Notes: generated by a model not told the origin, from the letters alone. A stretch of 64,000 bases of DNA from Candidatus Zixiibacteriota bacterium (GCA_029860345.1 JAOUBJ010000001.1:445089-509088); one strand, 5' to 3'. Positions 29,050-40,128 are shown, numbered from the stretch's first letter. A program made the numbers and translations.

Positions 29050-30230
29050 ACCTGACGAGCGAGAATTTCTATCTGCATAATCCCGGTGCGACCGGTACGG
29101 CTTTTCTGGTTGTGGGTATCGCGGGCCTGGCCATGAGTGCGATTGGTTTCGCCACCGATGCAGCCCAGTTTTTCCACTCGTATCTGACCGCCTTCGTCTT
29201 CTGGCTGTCGATCAGCCTGGGTGGACTGTTCTTTACTATGCTGCATCACCTCGTCGGCGCCAATTGGAGCACGGTACTCAGACGATTGTCGGAGTCTATC
29301 ATGATGGTCCTACCGTTGATGGCCGTTTTATTCTTGCCGGTCCTGCTGGGGATTTCAGAATTGTACCATTGGAGCCACGATGACATTGTGGCGGCCGATC
29401 AACTCCTGCAAAAGAAAGCTGCATATCTCAATATTCCGTTCTTCGTGACCCGTGCCGTGATCTTCTTTGCCATCTGGTCGACCACTGCCTGGCTATTGTA
29501 TCGGCTATCCATTCGACAGGATTCCGAACATCAGGCAAAGATGCCGTTGGCTTCGAGGCGGATCAGCGCGGCCGGGATGCTGTTGTTTGCCATAACCACC
29601 ACGCTGGCGGCGTTTGACTGGTTGATGTCTCTCGACGCCCACTGGTATTCGACGATTTTCGGCGTTTACGTTTTCTCGGGTAGTTTTCTGGCTGTGCTGT
29701 CGTTTGTCATACTTTCTGCTTTGTATATGCGCAGACGCGGGGTGTTAAAAAACGTGATCAGCATTGAGCACTTTCACGACGTCGGCAAGCTGACTTTTGC
29801 CTTTGTAATTTTCTGGGCTTACATGGCTTTCTCGCAGTATTTTCTCATCTGGTACGGCAACATTCCGGAGGAAACCGTTTGGTTTTTGCACCGCTGGGAA
29901 AACCCGTGGCGTTACATCAGTCTGATAATTATCTTCGGCCATTTCGTGCTGCCGTTTGTTGTTCTTTTGACGCGCAGGGCCAAACGGAGCCCGCTGGTAT
30001 TGACCATCATGGCACTTTGGATACTCACCATGCGCTGGGTGGATCTGCACTGGCTGGTACTGCCGAATCTGCACCGCCACGGACCGCATTTTTCCTGGAT
30101 GGATATTTCTACTATGATTGGCGTTGGTGGTTTGTTTCTTTGGTACTTCTTCAGGCTCTGGTCCAGGAAAGCGCTGGTGCCGGTGAATGATCCCGGACTG
30201 GAGAAATCGATTGGTTTTGTGAACCATTAG
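29046..30230 (+). CDS. actF: Alternative complex III subunit F (NrfD-like membrane subunit)
   Basis: A 394-residue polytopic protein of the ActF family, a second NrfD/PsrC-like integral subunit. About ten membrane helices are visible. Typical segments are FFHSYLTAFVFWLSISLGGLFFTMLHHLVGANWSTVLRRLSE, AFDWLMSLDAHWYSTIFGVYVFSGSFLAVL, LTFAFVIFWAYMAFSQYFLIWYGNIPEETVWFLHRWENPW and LHWLVLPNLHRHGPHFSWMD. ATG at 29046 overlaps the actE stop. Confidence 0.95.
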   Translation: MNLTSENFYLHNPGATGTAFLVVGIAGLAMSAIGFATDAAQFFHSYLTAFVFWLSISLGGLFFTMLHHLVGANWSTVLRRLSESIMMVLPLMAVLFLPVLLGISELYHWSHDDIVAADQLLQKKAAYLNIPFFVTRAVIFFAIWSTTAWLLYRLSIRQDSEHQAKMPLASRRISAAGMLLFAITTTLAAFDWLMSLDAHWYSTIFGVYVFSGSFLAVLSFVILSALYMRRRGVLKNVISIEHFHDVGKLTFAFVIFWAYMAFSQYFLIWYGNIPEETVWFLHRWENPWRYISLIIIFGHFVLPFVVLLTRRAKRSPLVLTIMALWILTMRWVDLHWLVLPNLHRHGPHFSWMDISTMIGVGGLFLWYFFRLWSRKALVPVNDPGLEKSIGFVNH

Positions 30231-30238
30231 AGTGAAAC

Positions 30239-30598
30239 ATGACAAGCGAAAACTCAGACAAACAGACAGAGCACAAAGACGACGGCTACGACCGCCACGA
30301 CATAAATGTGCGATGGGTAGGTGCCATCACGATTATTACGATTATCGTGATAGCCGGGTCGGTGATAGCCCTCTACGAATACTTTGTGTATGAAAAAGAA
30401 CGACAGATTTACGAGCTTACACTTGAACCTGAATCAGAGAAGTTGCTGGAGCTGCGCGTGCTCGAAGAGAAGACCCTGACCACCTACGAATTGAAGCCGT
30501 CCGTCACCGGCACCTATCGAATACCGATCGACAGCGCCCTTAAACTGATGGCCGAGGAGAACAGCCCCAGCAGGGCAACATCCGGAGGGAACCGTTAG
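30239..30598 (+). CDS. Small single-span membrane protein in the respiratory operon
   Basis: A 119-residue protein I do not recognise. It has a charged cytoplasmic start (about 1-26), one membrane helix (about 27-47, GAITIITIIVIAGSVIALYEYF), and an acidic outer part with two similar phrases, KLLELRVLEEKTLTTYEL and GTYRIPIDSALKLMAEE. It starts eight bases after actF and its stop touches the next ATG, so it is translated with the operon. The RIPID..LKLMAEE phrase recalls short motifs in other respiratory-operon proteins, so it may be an accessory subunit of the complex III-oxidase assembly. That is inference from position. Confidence 0.8.
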   Translation: MTSENSDKQTEHKDDGYDRHDINVRWVGAITIITIIVIAGSVIALYEYFVYEKERQIYELTLEPESEKLLELRVLEEKTLTTYELKPSVTGTYRIPIDSALKLMAEENSPSRATSGGNR

Positions 30599-31462
30599 AT
30601 GCACGGTACTGCAATCATGCTCCGGAATATGGCGGTTCTTTTGCCTCTTTTGCTCTTGATGGTGACACCGTGTTCACGCGCCCAGATCGTGCGTGACCAA
30701 CCGGTCGAGTTGAAAGCTATCGATGTCGAAGAGCATCTCGGAGAGAAAGTACCGTTGGACCTGGTCTTCACCGATGAAACCGGTCGCACCGCCGCGCTTG
30801 GTGAGTTCATGCAAGGTGACAAACCTTGCTTGATAATCCTGGGGTATTATCGTTGTCCCATGTTGTGCAATCTGGTTTTCAACGGACTGGCCGACGGCCT
30901 TAACGACCTGGGCTGGCCGCTGGGTGACAAATACACTGTACTGTCGGTGAGCATTGCGCCTGATGAGCGACCCGAACTGGCCGCAGCCAAAAAAGAAAAC
31001 TATGCCCAGACAGTTACGGCCAACGGGTTTGACGCAGGCTGGCTCTTTCTCACCGGCGTGTCCGAACAGTCCGGGGCTTTGGCCGACGCCGTCGGTTTCA
31101 AGTACTACTGGGATGAATCGAACGAACAATGGGCACATCCCGCCCTGGTGACAATACTTGCACCCGATGGAACCATTAGCCGCTACCTCTACGGCATCCA
31201 GTTTAACGAACGTGATCTTCGACTCGGACTGGTGGAAGCGTCGCAGGGGAAAATCGGCAGCACCATGGATCGCATAATCCTGTACTGCTTCCACTACGAC
31301 CCCGATGCCGGAGGTTATGTGGTATTTGCCGGCAACGTAATGAAACTGGGTGGATTGTTAACTCTGGCCCTTTTGGGCGCCTTGCTTTTGTTTCTTTGGT
31401 TGCGTGAACGAAAACGAAAATCAGTCAATCCGGCACCGACAACGCAGGGTGCAGGATTTTGA
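30599..31462 (+). CDS. SCO1/SenC copper chaperone with C-terminal membrane anchor
   Basis: A 287-residue SCO1/SenC protein that delivers copper to the CuA site of oxidase subunit II. A signal peptide is followed by a thioredoxin-like fold with the copper ligands CPMLC (about residues 86-90) in the phrase LIILGYYRCPMLCNLVFNGL, and the later histidine segment WAHPALVTILAPDG. Unlike most SCO1 proteins it has an extra C-terminal helix (about 247-266, LGGLLTLALLGALLLFLWL) and a basic tail, so it is anchored at the C-terminus. ATG directly follows the previous stop. A second SCO1 gene lies at 36167. Confidence 0.93.
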   Translation: MHGTAIMLRNMAVLLPLLLLMVTPCSRAQIVRDQPVELKAIDVEEHLGEKVPLDLVFTDETGRTAALGEFMQGDKPCLIILGYYRCPMLCNLVFNGLADGLNDLGWPLGDKYTVLSVSIAPDERPELAAAKKENYAQTVTANGFDAGWLFLTGVSEQSGALADAVGFKYYWDESNEQWAHPALVTILAPDGTISRYLYGIQFNERDLRLGLVEASQGKIGSTMDRIILYCFHYDPDAGGYVVFAGNVMKLGGLLTLALLGALLLFLWLRERKRKSVNPAPTTQGAGF

Positions 31463-31468
31463 GGAAGC

Positions 31469-32423
31469 ATGGATAGCAGTTTTACAACGATAATGCCGCC
31501 GCAATCTTCGACTATCGCCTCAGAAGTAGATGCTCTTTTCTATTTCATATTGTACGCCGGGCTGGTCATTTTCAGTATTGTGGTCGTGCTGTCCGCATTG
31601 TTCGTGCTGAAATACCGGCGGAGCAAACGAGCCAAAACATCCGGGGTGGATCACAACACGGCTTTGGAGATAGTCTGGACGGCCGTACCAACGGTGCTGA
31701 TCATCATCGTGTTCATCTGGGGATTTCGGGGGTTCATGAAGATGAACGTGGTGCCCAAGGATGCTATCGAAATCAAAGTGACCGGCCAGAAGTGGTTCTG
31801 GAGTTTCGACTATCCGGACGGTGTCACCACCGTGAACGAACTGGTGGTGCCCATCGACAAACCGGTTAAGCTCCTTATGTCGTCAAAAGACGTGATCCAC
31901 AGTTTCTTCGTTCCTCAGTTCCGCGTAAAGATGGATGTGCTGCCCAACCGATACACCGTAACGTGGTTTGAAGCTACCCGACAAGGGACATACAACTTAT
32001 TCTGCACCGAGTTCTGCGGCAAAGGACACTCGGAGATGATCGGCGCGGTCAAGGTGGTTTCGAACGAAGACTACCTGGCCTGGCTCGAAGAAGGTGCGTC
32101 ACTGGGCTCCGACTTGCCACCTGAAGAGTTCGGCGCCCGGCTGTTCGTGGCCAAGGCGTGCAACACCTGTCACAAAATGGACGGCTCGTCATCAACCGGT
32201 CCCAGTTTGAACAACATCTTTGGACACTCGGTCCCGCTTGAAGACGGTACCGAGACAACGGTCGATGAGAACTATCTGCGGGAATCGATGTTGAACCCAA
32301 TGTCCAAAGTGGTGGCCGGGTATCAACCGGTGATGCCGACCTATCAGGGACTCTTGAGGAACCATGAGATCGACGCTTTGATCGCTTACATCAAGTCGCT
32401 GAACAAAGGCGAGGAGCCGACGC

Positions 32424-32431
<8 letters not shown>
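31469..32431 (+). CDS. coxB: caa3 oxidase subunit II with fused cytochrome c
   Basis: A 320-residue subunit II. Two N-terminal helices (about 22-48 and 65-88) are followed by a cupredoxin domain with the aromatic patch [13 protein letters not shown] and the CuA ligands [12 protein letters not shown] (about residues 179-190). A C-terminal class I cytochrome c domain carries CNTCH (about 230) and a distal Met in [13 protein letters not shown]. This fusion defines a caa3-type enzyme that takes electrons directly from a c-type donor, here probably ActE. It overlaps coxA by 8 bp. Confidence 0.96.
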
Positions 32432-34055
<1,624 letters not shown>

Positions 34056-34059
34056 CCCC

Positions 34060-34707
34060 ATGCACGACCCTTCGGCCACCCCGCATCATCTGGAACACCA
34101 CTTCGCCGACGTGGAACAACAGCGTGAGTCGGCCAAGCTGGGCATGTGGATTTTCCTGCTGACCGAGGTGCTGTTGTTTGGTGGCTTGTTCGTTGCCTAT
34201 TCGATATATCGCGCATGGAATCCGGACATTTTTCACAACGCCCACGTACACCTGGATGTCACGCTCGGTGCCTTGAACACGGTTGTGCTTATTATCAGTT
34301 CGGTGACTATGGCCTTGGCTATTCGTAGTATGCAGCTCGATCTGAAGCGCGCCACTTTGATCAATCTCGGCATCACGCTGGCCTTGGCCCTGGTGTTCCT
34401 GATTGTGAAGTACTTTGAATACAGTCACAAGATACACCTCGGCCAGTTGCCGGGGAAGTTTTACAGTTTTGAAGGAGTAGCCGGCAGTAACCCGCACATT
34501 TTTTTCAGCATCTACTTTTTGATGACCGGCCTGCACGGTATTCACATTCTCGGCGGTATGGCCACGATTGGATGGATAATGTGGCGCACCACCCGCGATC
34601 ACTTCTCGCCGGAATATTACACGCCGATTGAGATGACCGGACTCTACTGGCATTTGGTGGATTTGATCTGGATTTTCCTTTTCCCGCTTTTCTATTTGAT
34701 AGGTTGA
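34060..34707 (+). CDS. coxC: Cytochrome c oxidase subunit III
   Basis: A 215-residue subunit III with five membrane helices. Typical segments are KLGMWIFLLTEVLLFGGLFVAYSIYR, LDVTLGALNTVVLIISSVTMALAIRSMQ, IFFSIYFLMTGLHGIHILGGM and the final YWHLVDLIWIFLFPLFYLIG. It stabilises subunit I and its lipids. ATG at 34060 lies four bases after the coxA stop with AAGGAG some 13 bases upstream; the longer frame from 33967 lies inside coxA. Confidence 0.96.
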   Translation: MHDPSATPHHLEHHFADVEQQRESAKLGMWIFLLTEVLLFGGLFVAYSIYRAWNPDIFHNAHVHLDVTLGALNTVVLIISSVTMALAIRSMQLDLKRATLINLGITLALALVFLIVKYFEYSHKIHLGQLPGKFYSFEGVAGSNPHIFFSIYFLMTGLHGIHILGGMATIGWIMWRTTRDHFSPEYYTPIEMTGLYWHLVDLIWIFLFPLFYLIG

Positions 34708-34710
34708 ACG

Positions 34711-35151
34711 ATGACCGCACATGACGACAAAACCAAACCGCACATTCTCCCGTTGTCACTCTATCTGACAATCGGTGGTGCTCTGCTGGTGCTCACCGCT
34801 GTTACCGTGCTCGTCTCGTTCTTCCAGTTCGGAGCGTACAATCTGGTCGTGGCCATGTTTATCGCCGCCATCAAGGCAACGCTGGTGGCGCTGTTTTTCA
34901 TGCACCTCAAATATGACAACAAGGTGTATCTATTGGTGTTCGTGCTGGCCATATTGTTCCTGGCTGCCTTTATTATCTTCACCATGTTCGACACCATGCA
35001 GCGCGACCAGATTTATCGAATCAAGTCGGGACCGATTGACAAGGACGCGATAATTTACGAGACTCAGACCGGTGCAGATTCGACATCGGTAGAAGCAGAT
35101 TCAACAGCGAATCGTGCAGATACTGTCACTATCATGGATGAAGGTCATTAG
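34711..35151 (+). CDS. coxD: Cytochrome c oxidase subunit IV
   Basis: A 146-residue small subunit of the caa3 type. Three hydrophobic helices (about 15-40, 45-67 with the conserved IAAIKATLVALFFMHLKYDNK, and 70-92) are followed by a polar, acidic tail (about 95-146) longer than in most relatives. It starts three bases after coxC. Its tail is low in complexity (ADSTSVEADSTANRADT) and probably extends into the periplasm or cytoplasm unfolded. Confidence 0.92.
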   Translation: MTAHDDKTKPHILPLSLYLTIGGALLVLTAVTVLVSFFQFGAYNLVVAMFIAAIKATLVALFFMHLKYDNKVYLLVFVLAILFLAAFIIFTMFDTMQRDQIYRIKSGPIDKDAIIYETQTGADSTSVEADSTANRADTVTIMDEGH

Positions 35152-35240
35152 ATGGCGTAACTGCGGGCGTTTGTCGTTCACGGGACGCCAATGAAGACAA
35201 CGGCATCGTGACGTAACCGGACAGAGGAGGTTCACAGGCG

Positions 35241-36170
35241 ATGAACGATTTCAGAAAAGTGGCCCTGGCGGCGACGATAGCAACCTATCTTCTGATTCTC
35301 ATGGGCGGTTTGGTGCGCGTCTCCGGCGCCGGGCTGGGTTGTCCCGATTGGCCGACATGTTTCGGGCGATGGATTCCCCCGACCAGTGTCGAACAACTAC
35401 CGCCCGACATAGATACCGAACAGTTCAACTTCAGGCTGGCCTGGACCGAGTACATAAATCGGCTGTTGGGGATGATAGTCGGACTGTTGATTGCATACAC
35501 GGCGATCCTGGCCTTGATGCAATACCGTCGCACGCCGCGTATCCTCTATCCAAGTATCGCTGCTGCTGTGCTGGTCGCGATCGAGGGCTGGCAGGGTAGC
35601 CAGGTGGTCGCATCAGAACTGAAACCGATCATCGTCTCCGCCCACATGGTCCTGGCGCTCATAATTGTCTGCCTGCTGACCTACGTTGCACACCTGGCCC
35701 ACATGCTGGAGGCGGACGCATCCTCGAGCTACCGCCTGCCCAACACCTCACGAAACCTGCTGGCCGGTCTGGGCGTCATAACTGCCCTGCAAGTTGCGCT
35801 GGGCATCCATCTGCGAGAAACGCTTGAGATCATCGCCGCGGGATTTTCCGGACTAACCGAACAGGAGTGGCTGGCCCGAGTTGGACTTCCTAATCACATT
35901 CACTTGTTTATCGGCATACTGCTGGCTGTCTCGACATGGCTGGTGATGCTCAAAATCCTTCGGATAAAAGACAACTGTTCACCGATGGTCAAAAAAGCGG
36001 CCCGGGTGCTTTTGGTCCTGTCGCTTCTGCAACTAATGGTCGGTCTTAGCTTCATCCCGTGGGGCCGGGTACCGGTGTTGCAGCTTATGCACATGTGGCT
36101 GCCGACGCTTTATATAGGCACCTTGCTGCTATTGTACCTGGCCGGTCGTTCGTCAAGGAGGTTGGCATGA
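35241..36170 (+). CDS. ctaA: Heme A synthase CtaA
   Basis: A 309-residue COX15/CtaA protein that oxidises the heme O methyl group to a formyl, giving heme A for the oxidase. The N-terminal phrase GGLVRVSGAGLGCPDWPTCFGRWIPP, with its paired cysteines, is diagnostic. Eight helices with conserved histidines (about 135, AHMVLALII; about 220, HIHLFIG; LQLMHMWLPTL) follow. GAGGAGG lies upstream of the ATG. The 90-bp gap from coxD is the largest in this part of the operon and may allow partial independent expression. It overlaps the next gene by 4 bp. Confidence 0.95.
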   Translation: MNDFRKVALAATIATYLLILMGGLVRVSGAGLGCPDWPTCFGRWIPPTSVEQLPPDIDTEQFNFRLAWTEYINRLLGMIVGLLIAYTAILALMQYRRTPRILYPSIAAAVLVAIEGWQGSQVVASELKPIIVSAHMVLALIIVCLLTYVAHLAHMLEADASSSYRLPNTSRNLLAGLGVITALQVALGIHLRETLEIIAAGFSGLTEQEWLARVGLPNHIHLFIGILLAVSTWLVMLKILRIKDNCSPMVKKAARVLLVLSLLQLMVGLSFIPWGRVPVLQLMHMWLPTLYIGTLLLLYLAGRSSRRLA

Positions 36171-36757
36171 GAGGTATTGGCCTGATCGTGGCGTTGTTCA
36201 TTCTGACCCTGATACTGATCGGCAGCGCTGTATTTATGAAATGGACAACCGAGGAGTCAGAGCCACTCGCGCTCTTCGGAGAGCTGCCTGAGTTTCAGTT
36301 TACCGATCAGTCGGTCAAGGCTTTTGGAAAAACGGAAATGCTGGGCAAGGTTTCGGTGGTCGATTTCATTTTCACAAGGTGCAAAGGTCCGTGCCCTTTG
36401 ATGGCGGTTAACATGGAACAGCTTTACCGCGATTATGCAACAAACAGTAATATTCAGTTTGTTTCGATTTCGGTCGAACCTTCGCACGACACACCGGAGG
36501 TGTTAAGCCAGTACGCCATCGCACGAGGTGTGAACGATGATCGATGGAGATTCCTGCACGCGCCTATCGAAAAAGTGGTCGAGCTTTCCGAGCTTGGATT
36601 CAAGCTGGCCGCCGACGATCTTCCCGGCGCCCATACCACCCGCTTTGTGCTGCTGGATACGCTGGCACAAATACGTGGCTACTACAGCGGCACCGACACG
36701 GCCAGCGTTGCTGTGATCCAGGCCGATATCTCAAGACTGACCGGGACGGCCAGGTGA
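36167..36757 (+). CDS. Second SCO1/SenC copper chaperone
   Basis: A 196-residue SCO1/SenC protein with an N-terminal anchor (about 5-26). Copper ligands are CKGPC (about residues 72-76) in VVDFIFTRCKGPCPLMAVNM, and a histidine in PGAHTTRFVLLD. SISVEPSHDTPEVL is the usual SCO loop. It differs from the first SCO1 of this operon (30599) in anchor position and metal loop, so the two probably act at different steps or on different sites. ATG overlaps the ctaA stop, and its own stop overlaps the next GTG. Confidence 0.94.
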   Translation: MRGIGLIVALFILTLILIGSAVFMKWTTEESEPLALFGELPEFQFTDQSVKAFGKTEMLGKVSVVDFIFTRCKGPCPLMAVNMEQLYRDYATNSNIQFVSISVEPSHDTPEVLSQYAIARGVNDDRWRFLHAPIEKVVELSELGFKLAADDLPGAHTTRFVLLDTLAQIRGYYSGTDTASVAVIQADISRLTGTAR

Positions 36758-37167
36758 CTTTCAACGACCTGCCGACAATCAACGCCGCGTTGAACTGCAC
36801 CGGTACAGTATTGCTCATATTCGGCTACAGGTTTGTCAAACAAGGACGACAGACGGCACATAAGAGATGCATGATTTCCGCCCTATGTGTGTCGGCCTTG
36901 TTTCTGACTTGCTATCTTATATATCATGCCGAGGTTGGATCGGTACCGTATCCGCATCACGACTGGACTCGCCCGCTCTACTTCGCCATTCTGGTGCCGC
37001 ATGTAATTCTGGCTGCATTAATGGTGCCGTTCATCCTGATCACGGTCTGGCTGGCCTGGCGCGAGAAGTTCATCAGGCACAGACGGCTGGCGAGACTCGT
37101 CTGGCCGGTCTGGTTGTTTGTTTCGATCAGCGGCGTGGTGATTTATCTGATGTTGTATCGGCTGTAG
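36754..37167 (+). CDS. DUF420 membrane protein (oxidase assembly)
   Basis: A 137-residue DUF420 protein with four helices. Typical phrases are LPTINAALNCTGTVLLIFGY, AHKRCMISALCVSALFLTCYLIYH and YFAILVPHVILAALMVPFILITVWLAWR...RHRRLARLVWPVWLFVSISGVVIYLMLY. Members (YozB/CtaM-like) sit beside oxidase genes, and in Staphylococcus a related protein is needed for oxidase maturation. The start is GTG at 36754 overlapping the SCO1 stop (GTGA); the longer frame to 36544 lies inside SCO1. It is the last gene of the respiratory operon. Confidence 0.93.
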   Translation: MTFNDLPTINAALNCTGTVLLIFGYRFVKQGRQTAHKRCMISALCVSALFLTCYLIYHAEVGSVPYPHHDWTRPLYFAILVPHVILAALMVPFILITVWLAWREKFIRHRRLARLVWPVWLFVSISGVVIYLMLYRL

Positions 37168-37560
37168 CACGATCTGGGTGGCCGTCTCAAACCTTCAAGC
37201 TGTGTCATAAACGGGTTTCGCGGGGTCCTGACCACGCCAACAGCGTGGTTGTGACCCTGCGATTCTCGGCATGGTGTTGTGGCAGAACAATCTCAGGAAC
37301 CACCGGTTCACACGCTCGCCTTCGGCGAACGCAGGAACCAGTGGAACATACAATTACGACACAGCCTGCTTGTTTGGGACGGCAGGTCACCCTTCGACTC
37401 CGCTCAGGGTGAGGTTACAAGATTCTGTAGGGCGGAACCCTCTTAGCGGTTCCGCCACGTTGCGGTATGGGGCAGATGTGGACTTCTGCCGCCCACGAAG
37501 TCAGGCGAGTCGCCAGACAGCACCTGCATGGTAGACGGCAGAACCGAAAACGGCTCCGCT
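37168..37560. repeat. Repeat-filled spacer after the respiratory operon
   Basis: There is no gene. In order: GGGTGGCCGTCTCAAACCTT near 37178 (also at 55649); a two-part hairpin at 37220-37260 (outer GCGGGGTC/GACCCTGC, inner ACCACGC/GCGTGGT) that may act as a terminator or RNA element; GTTCACACGCTCGCCTTCGGCGAACGC; TCACCCTTCGA...CAGGGTGA at 37387-37412; GGCGGAACC/GGTTCCGCC at 37430-37456; and TCAGGCGAGTCGCCAGACAGCACCTGCA at about 37501-37528, whose near copy is at 63661-63688. Confidence 0.75.
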
Positions 37561-40128
37561 CTACTTGATAACGGCCAGTTTACCGATCTGAGACCCATAG
37601 TCCGACTCGACCACCCAGTAGTACAAGCCCGTCACTACCCACATGGTGTTGCGCGTTATGAGATTCCATCGATGTGTCGAGGCCGTGCCGGATTCAGGCT
37701 GTTCGTCATGCTGGAGCTTGCGCACCAGGTCGCCATCAAGTGTGTAAATGGATATCGTACACTTGTTGGGCAGATTTGCGAAATAGACAGTGGCCGAACG
37801 TGACGGTGCAAATTGGCCGGCCCGATTTTCAAGGCCGCGATCGGCATAGTCGGCATCCAGCCGGTACGGGTTGGGATAGCAGTAAACATCAAGTTGGCCG
37901 TTGTTCAGCACCGCCTCGCCTTGCTTTACCGCCATAACCTCGATCATGTTCTTATAAGGTGAGGACTCCAAAGCCTCCAGGCTCTTGGGGGGATGACCGA
38001 AGTCAAAAGCAGTTACCGTTACGAAATAAGGCAGGGTTGGAAGCAGGTTGTCCATGACGTACTCGTACTCATAAAAGCGCATGCGACCTTCTTCGTCGAC
38101 GTCGGTAGTGTCGTTCAACGCATCCGGATAGAGTTTGTGGATACCTTCGGGGCGGCCCAACTCTGATGCGTTGTAGTCGACTTTCTCGAAGTAATAGGTG
38201 TTGCCGTCGGCCACCAGCGGGAAGCCGTATCGGTATTCGAGGGGATCGAAGGATTCTCCGTAACGGGCTTGTAGGGAGTCAAGGGTGAACGGCAGTTCCT
38301 TGAGCATAAAACGTTTGCGGCGCCTGTCCCAGGTGTAGCGGTTGAAATCATGCCGATCATAACTGGCCAGCAGAGTCGGCTCATCGGCGATCTCCGAACG
38401 CGACATATAGACGCGGTATCCTTCGAAATCGTGGGCGCGGCTGAACTGATCGAAATGCGTTTCGGTGAGACGACCGTTCCAACGAAGAGTAATCCGGCCG
38501 TTATCCGGGATCACTCGCAACTCCGGCGGTGGCGGCGGGGCGGCGCCGTTCAAATCCGGTACGCCGTCACCTTCGTAGTAGACCCTCACGGTGTCGTTAA
38601 CCTCCGGGTCGTAGCGGTCGAAGTACTTTCCGGAGTCGCCATCAAAATCGGTATCGACGCCGGGATTGTCGAATATGAGTCGTGCCCATCGGACATTGGT
38701 GACAAGGTCGTCGAAATCCAACTGGGCTACAAATGGATCGGGCTGAAGCGGATCAAAAAGCCGATGGAAGGCTCCCCGGTCGTAGTGCACCTCTTTGCCG
38801 ATTGCCATGGCTACCGAAAAATTAACGGCGCCGCCCGGCGGTATGGTCGACGGTCCGTATGAAACCACGACTTCCGGCAAGAACCCATTGGCGATTTCTT
38901 CGGCATACTCATGCGGTGGTAGCCAGCCACCGTTCGAGTAGTCGATAGCCGCGCGGTAGCCTGAGTAGTCGATTTCCGGTTTGGACATCAGGTAGTATTT
39001 CTCGCGGTCGCTGAGCGGAACACCCAGGCCACCTTCGAAGAGTCTGAGCGGCCAGTCAGCCGTGCCCTTTTTTCGCGGACCCCAATTGTAATGGGTGCCT
39101 ATGTTATCGTACCACCAGTTGAAATTGTACAGGCTGGCGCCCTGGGGAATCCTTAGCGGCGCAATGGCGAAGGCGCTCGAGGTGTTGACCATATCCCATC
39201 CAAACGAGTGCGACCAGCCGTCGGCATCCAACAGCCAGGCCGTATTGAGAAGTTCATCGCCAAGCTCCTCGAATTCGTGCGGCCAATATCGGATGTACCC
39301 GACGACGTCATCATCCGGCGGCGCGAATTGCTCACTTCGATGTTGATTGCAGCCGACATAGTAGATGCCCACGAAGGCATCGTAAATGGTATCGACGCCG
39401 ACGTTTTCGATCTGATAGTCGACAATCATCACATCGCGGATATATTTGTAGGACCAGCTATAGGTCGTTTGCGCGACAGAGAGGCCGAGCGGTTTGTGAC
39501 TGCGGGCGTCGTAGTCGTTGTATGGAATCCACCAGCCGGACCCAATCGTGTCCATATAGGTAGTGGTGTGCTGCAATTCCGCTTTCGCCTCGGGGCTAAA
39601 GTATTCCGACGTTGGATCATCCGATGTGGTGTAGATAAAACTCGACGGCCACTCGAACGGCCAGAACTCCATGGGTGGCATCCAGGTGTTGCCCTTCCAG
39701 TCCGTCTCAATCGCCGTTGAAACCAGCGTGTCGCCGTTAAGTACGCCACCCACCCAGAGAGCGGTGTAGTATCCATGTTGGACGCGGCTCATACGTGGAT
39801 GGTAAAACGTGGGTGCTTGCTTGGATTCCTCCGGCATCTGAAAACGGAAGACATTGCCCATAGCGCCGTTGTTGTGAATAGTGGTCCAGAGGTAACCGTT
39901 GTTCTGTAACTGGTAATCAATCCAGGGCCAGTACTCGGCCGCTTTCAAGGCGGGACGCGCATGCACGGAACTGTCCGGGTGAAACAACAGAGGTTCACGC
40001 GCCAACGCCTGCTCACCCAAAGTGGTACATACAATCAGCAACAGGGCCAAGATCAGCGATATTCGAACAGGCGTTGTTGCGCCGGACCATCGCCGAACAT
40101 TCAGCAAGAAACAGAGGGGCTCTCTCAT
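37561..40128 (-). CDS. Large exported protein with C-terminal sorting-type domain (paralog 1)
   Basis: An 855-residue exported protein, first of three tandem paralogs. Signal peptide (VRISLILALLLIVCTTLGEQALA); a long conserved region with NNGYLWTTIHNNGAMGNVFRF, YHPRMSRVQHGYYTALWVGGVLNGDTLV and PEIDYSGYRAAIDYSNGGWLPPHEY; a D.D.D.GKYFDRYDP calcium-like loop; PPPPPELRVIPDNGRITLRWNG opening a fibronectin III-like domain; and a C-terminal FlgD/T9SS-like domain starting CYPNPYRLDADY and ending YYWVVESDYGSQIGKLAVIK. Probably surface-bound or secreted; function unknown. I prefer ATG at 40128, which puts the signal peptide near the start; the frame runs to a TTG at 40173. Confidence 0.85.
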   Translation of the reverse strand: MREPLCFLLNVRRWSGATTPVRISLILALLLIVCTTLGEQALAREPLLFHPDSSVHARPALKAAEYWPWIDYQLQNNGYLWTTIHNNGAMGNVFRFQMPEESKQAPTFYHPRMSRVQHGYYTALWVGGVLNGDTLVSTAIETDWKGNTWMPPMEFWPFEWPSSFIYTTSDDPTSEYFSPEAKAELQHTTTYMDTIGSGWWIPYNDYDARSHKPLGLSVAQTTYSWSYKYIRDVMIVDYQIENVGVDTIYDAFVGIYYVGCNQHRSEQFAPPDDDVVGYIRYWPHEFEELGDELLNTAWLLDADGWSHSFGWDMVNTSSAFAIAPLRIPQGASLYNFNWWYDNIGTHYNWGPRKKGTADWPLRLFEGGLGVPLSDREKYYLMSKPEIDYSGYRAAIDYSNGGWLPPHEYAEEIANGFLPEVVVSYGPSTIPPGGAVNFSVAMAIGKEVHYDRGAFHRLFDPLQPDPFVAQLDFDDLVTNVRWARLIFDNPGVDTDFDGDSGKYFDRYDPEVNDTVRVYYEGDGVPDLNGAAPPPPPELRVIPDNGRITLRWNGRLTETHFDQFSRAHDFEGYRVYMSRSEIADEPTLLASYDRHDFNRYTWDRRRKRFMLKELPFTLDSLQARYGESFDPLEYRYGFPLVADGNTYYFEKVDYNASELGRPEGIHKLYPDALNDTTDVDEEGRMRFYEYEYVMDNLLPTLPYFVTVTAFDFGHPPKSLEALESSPYKNMIEVMAVKQGEAVLNNGQLDVYCYPNPYRLDADYADRGLENRAGQFAPSRSATVYFANLPNKCTISIYTLDGDLVRKLQHDEQPESGTASTHRWNLITRNTMWVVTGLYYWVVESDYGSQIGKLAVIK

